Part shown: one piece after another, positions 1-5,013 of the stretch
Position numbering within the stretch: the stretch's first letter is position 1
How the letters are laid out: every line of letters begins with the position of its first letter
Assembly (NCBI GenBank): GCA_003450555.1
Contig: DMFQ01000196.1
Span: 1-5,330, forward strand
Length of the DNA stretch: 5,330 bases
Reading direction: 5' to 3'
Source of the DNA: Ktedonobacter sp.
GTDB lineage: Bacteria > Chloroflexota > Ktedonobacteria > Ktedonobacterales > Ktedonobacteraceae
Position numbers and translations under genes: made by a program
Notes under the pieces: model-generated
Told to the model about the DNA's origin: nothing
What the model saw: only the letters and a program-made list of their open reading frames with translations
Databases searched by the model: none

Positions 1-32
1 ACAAAATTACATGACCTAATAAAAGCCATTTA

Positions 33-160
33 ATCAGGGTTTCAGACCACTGCATCTTGTACGGGACAAGAATGGAGTTGCTGTCCCATCCCTTGAGCGT
101 GAGCAGCGTCTCCTCCTCACTTCTGATAAGCACGCTTCAGAAGTGGCCTGAAACCCTGAT
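33..160. repeat. Inverted ends of copy A (possible long hairpin)
   Basis: The left arm at 33-50 (ATCAGGGTTTCAGACCAC) and the right arm at 143-160 (GTGGCCTGAAACCCTGAT) are complementary at 17 of 18 positions, with one A/C mismatch (46 with 147). Inside are a 6-base inverted repeat, GGGACA (63-68) with TGTCCC (82-87), and a 9-base one, CACTTCTGA (118-126) with TCAGAAGTG (137-145), which competes with the right arm. The equivalent ends of copy B are only loosely complementary. It could be a MITE-like element or a structured RNA. I see no target-site duplication, and similarity to copy B seems to run past the right end, so an element boundary at 160 is not proven. Confidence 0.5.
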
Positions 161-241
161 GGTAGGGTATGTGTTGTAGAGTGCCGTGTCAAAGCTTTTT
201 GGAGCAACCAAAGAGACCAGCAAGAGGGCTTTTTTGGGGCT
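33..241 (-). repeat. Diverged direct repeat, copy A (with copy B at 856-1064)
   Basis: The segment matches 856-1064 at a nearly constant offset of 823 bases. Bases 36-60 match 859-883 at 20 of 25 positions, ending in the shared block ATCTTGT. Another shared block is GAGCARCGTCTCCT (101-114 and 923-936, offset 822). Read on the minus strand in one frame, both copies give similar peptides: SPKKALLLVSLVAPKSF (from 241) against SRKNETLPAILSAKKCF (from 1064), and YKMQWSETL (from 61) against HKIHWPESL (from 884). These two peptide blocks are exactly 60 codons apart in each copy. I infer two relics of one ancestral sequence, possibly coding. A weaker match may continue to about 283 and 1106. Function is unknown. 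Confidence 0.55.
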
Positions 242-274
242 CATCGGGGTGTAGGCATAGTGCCGCTCTTGGTG

Positions 275-306
275 GTGGGCTTTGCTACCTACGATAGAAA
301 GCCCAC
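275..306. other. Strong stem-loop downstream of the 368-787 gene
   Basis: GTGGGCTTT (275-283) pairs perfectly with AAAGCCCAC (298-306). After a bulged G, CTA (285-287) pairs with TAG (295-297), leaving a 7-base loop. Transcribed from the minus-strand gene, it would sit about 60 bases after the stop codon. Neither side has a run of T, so it is not a standard intrinsic terminator. It could protect a 3' end, or simply be part of the decayed repeat. Confidence 0.4.
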
Positions 307-367
307 ACCTCAGTAAAGCGTTTGCGAACTGCCGCAGGTAGCCAGGGGTCATGAAGAAATCAACAGC

Positions 368-787
368 TTACACTTGTGACAGGATGTTTACTTGAAAGCC
401 TATCCTGATGATGGTAGAGCCAGGATTGAGCGCGGCAAGATTCGCGGTCAGCTGGATATTGCGGCCGTTGGGTCCGCCCAACACGGTGTCTACCGTATCG
501 ACACCCCAGCCAACAGGCCGCTGAGGCGAAGCCTCAATAGTGGTTGGGAAGGCGATCACCGTCGAGTCAACAAAATTGCCGATATCCAGCGCCGGGGCAT
601 TGGGATCGGTCTGGCCTTCATTGGGTACGAGGAACGTCACCGAATCGCGGTTGTAGTCGTTGAGCGGGCCGTGGAAATTGACAATTGCCACACCACAGAC
701 CAGGAACAAGGTATTCGCGCCCGATGGGCCAGTTACACCAACTGTTAATACTTCTGCATTATCGAAACTAACAACACTAATAGCCAT
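368..787 (-). CDS. Hypothetical lysine-free, probably beta-rich protein
   Basis: The product has 139 residues if it starts at the ATG at 787-785. That start is chosen because a strong AGGGAGG (800-794) lies 6 bases upstream; the longer 157-residue frame lacks such a site. Alternating hydrophobic stretches (AEVLTVGVTGPSG, NTLFLVCGVAIV, NIQLTANLAAL, STIIRIGFQV) separated by Gly, Pro and Asn turns suggest a beta-sandwich. There is no signal peptide or membrane segment. It contains no lysine, one cysteine (C31), four arginines and eleven acidic residues, so it is acidic. A possible functional stretch is FHGPLNDYNRDS (38-49). No family is recognised. The gene sits between the two diverged repeats and upstream of a decayed frame, next to a possible integration scar. 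It may belong to a mobile or horizontally acquired segment. Confidence 0.6.
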   Translation of the reverse strand: MAISVVSFDNAEVLTVGVTGPSGANTLFLVCGVAIVNFHGPLNDYNRDSVTFLVPNEGQTDPNAPALDIGNFVDSTVIAFPTTIEASPQRPVGWGVDTVDTVLGGPNGRNIQLTANLAALNPGSTIIRIGFQVNILSQV

Positions 788-793
788 GAAAAA

Positions 794-834
794 CCTCCCT
801 GGTTCCGAGAACCATCCAGGCAGCGGTAGCCTGG
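794..834 (-). promoter_or_regulatory. Structured leader and ribosome site of the 368-787 gene
   Basis: Going toward the gene on the minus strand, a stem formed by 834-829 and 821-816 (CCAGGC with GCCTGG, 7-base loop) is followed by a second perfect 5-base stem (813-809 with 805-801, 3-base loop). The Shine-Dalgarno AGGGAGG comes next at 800-794. The second stem ends directly beside the ribosome site, so folding could affect initiation. Both stems are seen in the sequence; regulation is inference. No clear -35/-10 pair was found upstream. Confidence 0.4.
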
Positions 835-855
835 CGTACAATCACAAAACGTTTC

Positions 856-1064
856 GGTAGGGACTCAGGCCAGTGGATCTTGTGCTGATCTGCAATGGGA
901 GAATTGCCCCGTTGCTGAACGGGAGCAACGTCTCCTGTCTGACTCTTGTCAGCAACATCAAGAGGCTGCTTGAAGCCCGGAATACCGATTCACCTGACAG
1001 ATGAACGTCGAGGGAAACACTTTTTAGCAGACAGGATTGCAGGGAGTGTCTCATTTTTGCGGCT
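856..1064 (-). repeat. Diverged direct repeat, copy B
   Basis: This is the counterpart of copy A at an offset of 823 bases. It carries the ATCTTGT and GAGCAACGTCTCCT blocks and, on the minus strand, the peptide blocks SRKNETLPAILSAKKCF and HKIHWPESL. The minus frame is broken by a TGA at 989-987, a different place from the stop in copy A, and the middle matches copy A one base out of register. It also holds compact inverted repeats absent from copy A: CCCGTT/AACGGG (908-923, loop GCTG), an alternative CGTTGCT/AGCAACG (910-930), and CTGAC/GTCAG (939-952, loop TCTT). It lies upstream of the 368-787 gene, with copy A downstream, so the gene is bracketed. Confidence 0.55.
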
Positions 1065-1080
1065 AGGGAAGAAGGGTCTT

Positions 1081-1193
1081 ATGAGCCTTTGGTTAAAAGG
1101 GTATTTAAGCGGCTCATCGCGTCCTCTTGAAGAGAGGGTAAGACATGTGAATAGGTATCTAAGGCGGACAACTATGATACTCAGCAGTATAGT
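1081..1193. repeat. Cluster of inverted repeats beside the tRNA fragment
   Basis: Three separate foldable units lie in a row. The first is ATGAGCC (1081-1087) with GGCTCAT (1111-1117), enclosing TTAAA/TTTAA (1093-1108). The second is CCTCT/AGAGG (1123-1137). The third is ATACT/AGTAT (1177-1190), which overlaps an alternative ACTAT/ATAGT pairing (1171-1193). The cluster ends 5 bases before the tRNA remnant. No credible gene was found between 1065 and 1198. If the remnant is an attachment site, these could be recombinase or excisionase arm sites, but that is inference. Confidence 0.35.
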
Positions 1194-1198
1194 CAAAT

Positions 1199-1246
1199 CG
1201 GTCTTCGGAACCGCAGGTCGGGGGTTCGAATCCCTCTGGGTGCGCC
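1199..1246 (+). pseudogene. 3' half of a tRNA-Arg(TCG) gene, probable attachment-site remnant
   Basis: The anticodon stem CGGT (1199-1202) pairs with ACCG (1210-1213) around the 7-base loop CTTCGGA, giving anticodon TCG at 1205-1207 (arginine). A 5-base variable loop (1215-1219) follows. The T arm is GGGGG-TTCGAAT-CCCTC (1220-1236), then the 3' acceptor strand TGGGTGC (1237-1243) and discriminator G1244. A complete gene would need a 5' acceptor strand close to GCACCCA. I searched the 60 bases before the anticodon stem and found none, nor a matching D stem. The gene therefore starts abruptly at the anticodon arm. Anticodon arm to 3' end is the part that tRNA-targeting integrases duplicate. Non-functional as a tRNA. 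Confidence 0.7.
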
Positions 1247-1536
1247 TCATGAATCTAGGATATATCCAGGTTCTTTAGGGGTAGAGAAAGACAAAGATAG
1301 GTAAAAGTGTGTCTCACCTGGCCAACCAATAATGGGATGGTCGAGGGGCACGTGACCAGGCTCAAACGGATCAAATGGAGACCTGGTTGTCACTTATCGT
1401 TTTTGTGAGCCGTTATAACAGTGATTGCAGTTTCAGGCCTGAACTTTTTTCTGTGACACGGGAAATGGCAGATGAGGTCGGCCAACCATCAAGGACATCT
1501 GGTAAACATATACCCTTACTTAGTTAGGAGGAATGC
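1247..1536 (+). promoter_or_regulatory. xfp upstream region with palindromes
   Basis: There is no credible gene in these 290 bases. They hold two perfect palindromes, GGATATATCC (1258-1267) and TTCAGGCCTGAA (1432-1443), and a repeated GGCCAACCA (1320-1328 and 1480-1488). They also hold an interrupted inverted repeat, GTGACCAGG against CCTGGTTGTCAC (around 1350-1393). A possible promoter is TTGTCA (1387-1392) with GTTATA or TATAAC (1412-1419), but the spacing of 19-21 is longer than ideal. The 12-base palindrome lies about 20 bases downstream of that -10 and could be an operator. The assignment is weak. Confidence 0.3.
1526..1531 (+). promoter_or_regulatory. Ribosome binding site deciding the GTG start of xfp
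   Basis: AGGAGG lies 5 bases before the GTG at 1537. An ATG at 1533-1535 is only one base from the site, is in another frame and reaches a stop after 20 codons. GTG is therefore the real start. Confidence 0.8.
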
Positions 1537-3894
1537 GTGTCTCACATAAATCAAACCCAACTCAACCTCATGCACAAGTATTGGAACGCCGCTAACTACC
1601 TGACGGTTGGACAAATCTACTTACAGGATAATCCCCTGCTGAGAGAACCTTTGCGGCCCGAACACATCAAACCACGATTACTCGGACACTGGGGAACCTC
1701 GCCCGGCCTCAGCTTTATTTACCTGCATTTAAACCGGCTCATTCAAGAGCACGACGCGAATATGATCTACCTGGCTGGTCCAGGGCATGGCGGACCTGCC
1801 ATCCTGGCCAACGTGTATCTCGAGGGCACTTATTCGGAGATCTATCCTGACATCTCTCAGGATGTAGAGGGCATGCACCGCCTCTTCCATCAGTTTTCAA
1901 CGCCCGGAGGAGTCCCTAGCCATGTGAGCGTTCCTACGCCGGGATCGATTCATGAAGGGGGTGAGTTAGGGTATGTGCTCACGCATGCATTCGGAGCCGC
2001 TTTTGATTCTCCTGATCTCATTGTCGCAGCCGTCGTAGGCGATGGAGAGGCAGAAACTGGGCCACTCGAGGGGTCATGGAAAAGCGTGTATTTTTTGAAC
2101 CCGGTTCGTGACGGAGCCGTGCTTCCCATCCTGCACCTGAATGGATATAAGATATCCGGACCAACCGTCATGGGACGCCAGAGCGATGAGGCGATCAAGC
2201 AAACCATTACAGGTCGTGGGTACGAGGTACACTTTGTTGAAGGTGATGATCCGATGGCTATGCACCAGGAGTTTGCCGAAACGTTAGAGCTGTGCTACCA
2301 AAAAATTCGTGCGTACCAGGAAGAGGCGCGGAGTCAGGGCAATTCAAAGCGACCGGACTGGCCGGCGATTATTTTGCGTACTCCGAAGGGGTGGACCGGG
2401 CCAAAAGTAGTGGATGGCGTTCAGATCGAGGGCACCTTCCGTGCACATCAGGTACCGGTAGCGGAGGTGAAGACCAACCCCGAGCACCTGGAGATACTCG
2501 AACAGTGGATGAAGAGCTACCATCCGGAGGAACTATTTGACGAGCAAGGACATTTGATTCCCGAACTGGCGCAGCTCGCCCCACAAGGTGACCGACGCAT
2601 GGGGGCCAATCCACACGCCAACGGCGGCAAACTACTGGTAGACCTGAACCTGCCGGACTTTACACAATATGCCATCGAAGTTAAGCAACCCGCTACGCAG
2701 CTCTTCGAAGCGACGAGACTGCTGGGCGAGATGATGCGAGACATCTTTACGAGAAACGCGGAGCAGCACAATTTCCGTTTCTTCTGCCCCGATGAAACGA
2801 ACTCCAACCGCCTGGGAGCTGTCTTTGAGGTAGAGAACCGTTGTTTTATGGGAGAGACGATCCCGACGGATGACCATGTGTCTCATTTTGGGCGCGTGAT
2901 GGAGGTGCTCTCCGAACACCTCTGCGAAGGATGGCTGGAGGGCTACCTGCTCACAGGTCGGCATGGGTTATTCGCGACCTACGAGGCGTTTGCGATGATC
3001 GCCGACTCGATGATAATCCAACATTCAAAATGGCTCGTGGAATCCCTGAATTTATCCTGGCGTGCACCGATTGCTTCGCTCAATCTGCTGTTAACGTCGA
3101 CGTGCTGGCGCAATGACCACAACGGATTCAGCCACCAGGGGCCGGGACTGATCGATACCATCCTTTCCAGAAAAGGAACGGTCGCACGCATTTATCTCCC
3201 GCCTGATGCGAACTGCCTGCTCTCGGTTGCCGACCATTGTTTCCGCAGTCGGGACTATATCAACCTGATCGTGATCGACAAGCAGCCCCATCTTCAATAC
3301 CTCACGCTGGAAGAGGCAATCGATCATTGCACGCGCGGCCTCTCGACGTGGCACTGGGCGGGCAATGCCGGTGAGATCGAGCCCGATGTGATTCTGGCGT
3401 GTGCCGGTGATGTGATGACCGAGGAAACGATCGCAGCAGCGTGGTGGTTACGCCACCACCTGCCAGAATTAAAGGTGCGTGTCGTGAACGTGGTCGATCT
3501 GATGACGCTCTACCCTCCCACGTTCCACCCCCATGGGTTAGATTCAGCGACCTTTGTAGAGCATTTTACGGAAGAGAAGCCGGTGATCTTTGCCTTCCAT
3601 GGCTATCAGAGGGCTGTTCACGAGCTCGTCCATGGACGTCCGAAACCCGAACGCTTCCATGTGCGAGGTTTTAACGAAGAGGGAACGACTACCACGCCAT
3701 TCGACATGGTGGTCCTCAATGGAGTAAGTCGCTATCATCTCTGCAAGCTGGCAATGGAGTTCGCACCGCGCGTGCACGAACTGACCCCGCCACTGATGCG
3801 GGAGTGCGACGATCTATTGGCGAAACACCACAGCTATGTACGGGCGAACCTTCAGGATATGCCAGAGGTGCGGGAGTGGGTATGGACCGACTAA
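1537..3894 (+). CDS. xfp: Phosphoketolase (xylulose-5-phosphate / fructose-6-phosphate)
   Basis: This thiamine-diphosphate enzyme splits xylulose-5-phosphate (and, in many homologues, fructose-6-phosphate) with phosphate to give acetyl phosphate plus glyceraldehyde-3-phosphate (or erythrose-4-phosphate). It acts in the cytoplasm. The 785 residues match the usual length of about 790-830. Visible family motifs are GHWGTSPG (50-57), GPGHGGP (81-87), EGGELGY (140-146) and the TPP/Mg site GDGEAETG (168-175) with N202 in [11 protein letters not shown]. Later come [12 protein letters not shown] (420-431), [14 protein letters not shown] (464-477) and [11 protein letters not shown] (527-537). N-terminal, middle and C-terminal phosphoketolase domains all appear complete with no frameshift. 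The histidines in the first two motifs and near 528-533 fit the known active site. Sugar preference cannot be read from the sequence. It appears monocistronic, with no ackA or pta gene adjacent and no clear terminator after the stop. Confidence 0.97.
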   Translation: MSHINQTQLNLMHKYWNAANYLTVGQIYLQDNPLLREPLRPEHIKPRLLGHWGTSPGLSFIYLHLNRLIQEHDANMIYLAGPGHGGPAILANVYLEGTYSEIYPDISQDVEGMHRLFHQFSTPGGVPSHVSVPTPGSIHEGGELGYVLTHAFGAAFDSPDLIVAAVVGDGEAETGPLEGSWKSVYFLNPVRDGAVLPILHLNGYKISGPTVMGRQSDEAIKQTITGRGYEVHFVEGDDPMAMHQEFAETLELCYQKIRAYQEEARSQGNSKRPDWPAIILRTPKGWTGPKVVDGVQIEGTFRAHQVPVAEVKTNPEHLEILEQWMKSYHPEELFDEQGHLIPELAQLAPQGDRRMGANPHANGGKLLVDLNLPDFTQYAIEVKQPATQLFEATRLLGEMMRDIFTRNAEQHNFRFFCPDETNSNRLGAVFEVENRCFMGETIPTDDHVSHFGRVMEVLSEHLCEGWLEGYLLTGRHGLFATYEAFAMIADSMIIQHSKWLVESLNLSWRAPIASLNLLLTSTCWRNDHNGFSHQGPGLIDTILSRKGTVARIYLPPDANCLLSVADHCFRSRDYINLIVIDKQPHLQYLTLEEAIDHCTRGLSTWHWAGNAGEIEPDVILACAGDVMTEETIAAAWWLRHHLPELKVRVVNVVDLMTLYPPTFHPHGLDSATFVEHFTEEKPVIFAFHGYQRAVHELVHGRPKPERFHVRGFNEEGTTTTPFDMVVLNGVSRYHLCKLAMEFAPRVHELTPPLMRECDDLLAKHHSYVRANLQDMPEVREWVWTD

Positions 3895-4136
3895 TCATTG
3901 AGTATCCACAATGTTCCGGCAAGCTTAGCCCATCTTGGCGCTGGAAGCTTCCAGATCACAGGAAGCATGAATACATGTTCCCCAACTGCTAAGAGAAATC
4001 CTGGCACAGTCCCATCTGCTATCCCAGTTTGCCAACTATGTGGCAAAAAGAAAATTACGAAACGAATAGTAAAAAGACCAGCAGCAATAAATGCTGCATA
4101 GATACCTACCTTCTCTTCTTCAAGTATATTGTTCAT
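3891..4136 (-). CDS. Small two-helix membrane protein, possibly truncated
   Basis: The product has 81 residues. The start at 4136 is supported by AGAGG 5 bases upstream on the minus strand. A short acidic N-terminus (MNNILEEEK) is followed by hydrophobic segments at about 11-31 ([20 protein letters not shown]) and 44-62 (including [19 protein letters not shown]). A basic, Pro-rich stretch (KLPAPRWAK) comes next, and then the start of what looks like a third helix, [10 protein letters not shown], which stops at once. The stop codon overlaps the last 4 bases of the xfp CDS tail to tail. The abrupt end suggests the C-terminal part of a longer membrane protein was lost, perhaps by rearrangement next to xfp. 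It is divergent from the MarR gene, a layout in which the regulator often controls the partner. The family is not recognised; a short intact protein is possible. Confidence 0.5.
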   Translation of the reverse strand: MNNILEEEKVGIYAAFIAAGLFTIRFVIFFLPHSWQTGIADGTVPGFLLAVGEHVFMLPVIWKLPAPRWAKLAGTLWILND

Positions 4137-4174
4137 ATGTTCCTCTGTTTCTCAGCTACTATAGTTTGTTTGGT

Positions 4175-4273
4175 TTGCGAGGGCAGTACTGAACTTGCTC
4201 TTTATACTATACCTCCTGACAATATGGCCACTTTACTGTAGTTATCTTTTACGTCTCTTGCCAGGGCAGTATT
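4175..4273. repeat. Imperfect 16-base direct repeat in the divergent intergenic region
   Basis: TTGCGAGGGCAGTACT (4175-4190) and TTGCCAGGGCAGTATT (4258-4273) agree at 14 of 16 positions, including a perfect AGGGCAGTA, and are 83 bases apart. Both lie between the divergent membrane-protein and MarR genes. They could be binding sites for a regulator or a duplication scar. The rest of the interval 4137-4387 holds the MarR promoter region and no other gene. Confidence 0.4.
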
Positions 4274-4297
4274 CGGGGGCCAAACGCTTGCAATTTA

Positions 4298-4325
4298 TTT
4301 GCATATATGCTAATGTTGCTATTAT
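4298..4325 (+). promoter_or_regulatory. Probable MarR promoter with overlapping operator
   Basis: TTTGCATATATGCTAA (4298-4313) is a palindrome with a single mismatched pair and a perfect 10-base core, GCATATATGC. Its size and A/T-rich centre are typical of MarR-family operators. It overlaps a plausible promoter: -35 TTTGCA (4298-4303), 16-base spacer, -10 TATTAT (4320-4325, 5 of 6 to consensus). A bound regulator would block the polymerase, which fits autorepression. The palindrome is seen directly; its role is inferred. Confidence 0.5.
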
Positions 4326-4345
4326 AAGAATGTTGTGTAGCAACA
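4314..4345. promoter_or_regulatory. Inverted repeat in the MarR leader
   Basis: TGTTGCTA (4314-4321) and TAGCAACA (4338-4345) are perfect 8-base arms around a 16-base gap. They span the -10 element and the likely transcription start, and end 7 bases before the GGAGG ribosome site (4353-4357). This may be a second operator or an mRNA stem. Confidence 0.4.
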
Positions 4346-4387
4346 ACTATTTGGAGGACACAACCAATCACTACGAACGAACATGAA

Positions 4388-4846
4388 TTGATCGCCTGGA
4401 GTCTCAGCCAGTTTCGGCGAACCATCTTACGCGATTTCGTCCTGGATATCATGCAAACCTTTGAGGATTTTGACTATTCGCTGCCTCAGATGGCCACACT
4501 GCTTTTGCTTGATGATGAGGGTGAGCTCACCATCAAACGGGTTACTGAACTGCTGGGACGTTCGATATCGGCCACCAGTCGCTTGCTCGACCAGCTAGTC
4601 GTGCGAGGCATGATCAGCCGCCGCGAGGACGAGCGCGACCGGCGGACAAAGCGCGTGGCAATTACCGAGCAAGGGCGAGCACTTATCATGACACTTGAAC
4701 AACGGCGCGCAGACGCACAGATAGCCGTGATGGAGTACCTCTCGGCTGAAGAGCAAGCGGAAGTAACTCGGGCGATGGTAATGCTTGCCGAGGCCGGCAA
4801 GAGAAGGAAAACGCAGTATGGACCTCCAGGAACAGGAGCACAGTGA
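4388..4846 (+). CDS. MarR-family transcriptional regulator
   Basis: This is a DNA-binding repressor of the MarR family, normally a cytoplasmic homodimer. It has 152 residues from the TTG at 4388. The winged helix-turn-helix is clear: LTIKRVTELLG (47-57), recognition helix SISATSRLLDQLVVRGMI (59-76), and wing SRREDERDRRTKRVAITEQG (77-96) with the family's D-x-R-D-R-R signature. The flanking helices (SQFRRTILRDFVLDIM, and 110-140) form the dimer interface. The start is uncertain. The only good Shine-Dalgarno, GGAGG (4353-4357), lies 30 bases before the TTG but 9 bases before an in-frame ATC at 4367, which would add TTNEHE after the initiator. A nearby ATG (4383) is out of frame and meets TGA two codons later. 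The gene probably controls itself and perhaps the divergent membrane gene. Its ligand is unknown. Confidence 0.9.
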   Translation: MIAWSLSQFRRTILRDFVLDIMQTFEDFDYSLPQMATLLLLDDEGELTIKRVTELLGRSISATSRLLDQLVVRGMISRREDERDRRTKRVAITEQGRALIMTLEQRRADAQIAVMEYLSAEEQAEVTRAMVMLAEAGKRRKTQYGPPGTGAQ

Positions 4847-4946
4847 GCTTCACATCCACAATACAGCATTTGTCTTACCCTTCAGTACCCTTAATCGAGA
4901 TTCGCTCGCGGGCGGCATTAGAACATATGTTTCTTCCCATATCTGA
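4818..4946 (+). CDS. Short ORF overlapping the MarR end, possible gene fragment
   Basis: An ATG inside the last codons of the MarR gene opens 42 residues (MDLQEQEHSELHIHNT...) and overlaps that gene by 29 bases. AAGGA lies 9 bases upstream, so translational coupling is possible. It ends at a TGA in an A/T-rich, otherwise empty interval. The product is acidic and His-rich at the start, with no recognised domain. It could be the start of a lost partner gene downstream of the regulator, or chance. Confidence 0.22.
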   Translation: MDLQEQEHSELHIHNTAFVLPFSTLNRDSLAGGIRTYVSSHI

Positions 4947-5013
4947 TATACTCTTCTGTAGCTAATATCCATTTTTCTATTGTCAATTTATTTCAGATTA
5001 GGGGAACTGCATC

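Larger units (their letters stand above)
2..352 (-). pseudogene. Decayed reading frame of unknown function
   Basis: On the minus strand an ATG at 352 opens a 71-codon frame that stops at a TGA (139-137). The same frame then stays open to the left edge of the window for another 45 codons. It starts 15 bases after the stop of the gene at 368-787, which is operon-like spacing, but I see no good Shine-Dalgarno site. The first part is basic and His-rich (KAHHQERHYAYTP). A related, equally interrupted frame lies in repeat copy B, with its stop in a different place. This suggests two independently decayed paralogues rather than a short real protein. No known family is recognised. The 71-codon ORF alone could also be chance. 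Confidence 0.25.

Noticed and set aside
36..149. Plus-strand reading of the repeats (FRPLHLV / LRPVDLV) as a real gene
   Set aside because: Short frames with upstream stops and no start or ribosome site. The minus-strand peptide match is longer and more consistent.
392..748. Plus-strand 118-codon ORF
   Set aside because: It lies antisense to the better-supported 368-787 gene, lacks a good ribosome site, and its composition looks like a shadow frame.
908..952. Hairpins of copy B as integron attC sites or CRISPR repeats
   Set aside because: There are no paired attC core boxes in the right arrangement and no regularly spaced identical repeats.
990..1250. Minus-strand ORF beginning RRTQRDSNPRP
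   Set aside because: The RDSNPRP string is the usual antisense translation of a tRNA T arm (1220-1236). The frame has no ribosome site and runs into repeat copy B.
946..1278. Plus-strand 110-codon ORF
   Set aside because: It crosses repeat copy B, the inverted-repeat cluster and the tRNA remnant, with no ribosome site and no protein-like pattern.
1533..1595. ATG 4 bases before the xfp GTG
   Set aside because: It is out of frame, one base from the Shine-Dalgarno, and closes after 20 codons.
1950..3777. Many other-frame ORFs inside xfp
   Set aside because: All lie within a complete phosphoketolase gene and carry no recognisable domains or ribosome sites.
3941..3954. Perfect palindrome CTGGAAGCTTCCAG as an xfp terminator
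   Set aside because: No T run follows on either strand, and it lies within the minus-strand membrane-protein frame.
4486..4869. Minus-strand 127-codon ORF opposite MarR
   Set aside because: The Ser/Arg-rich product is the shadow of the MarR coding frame.
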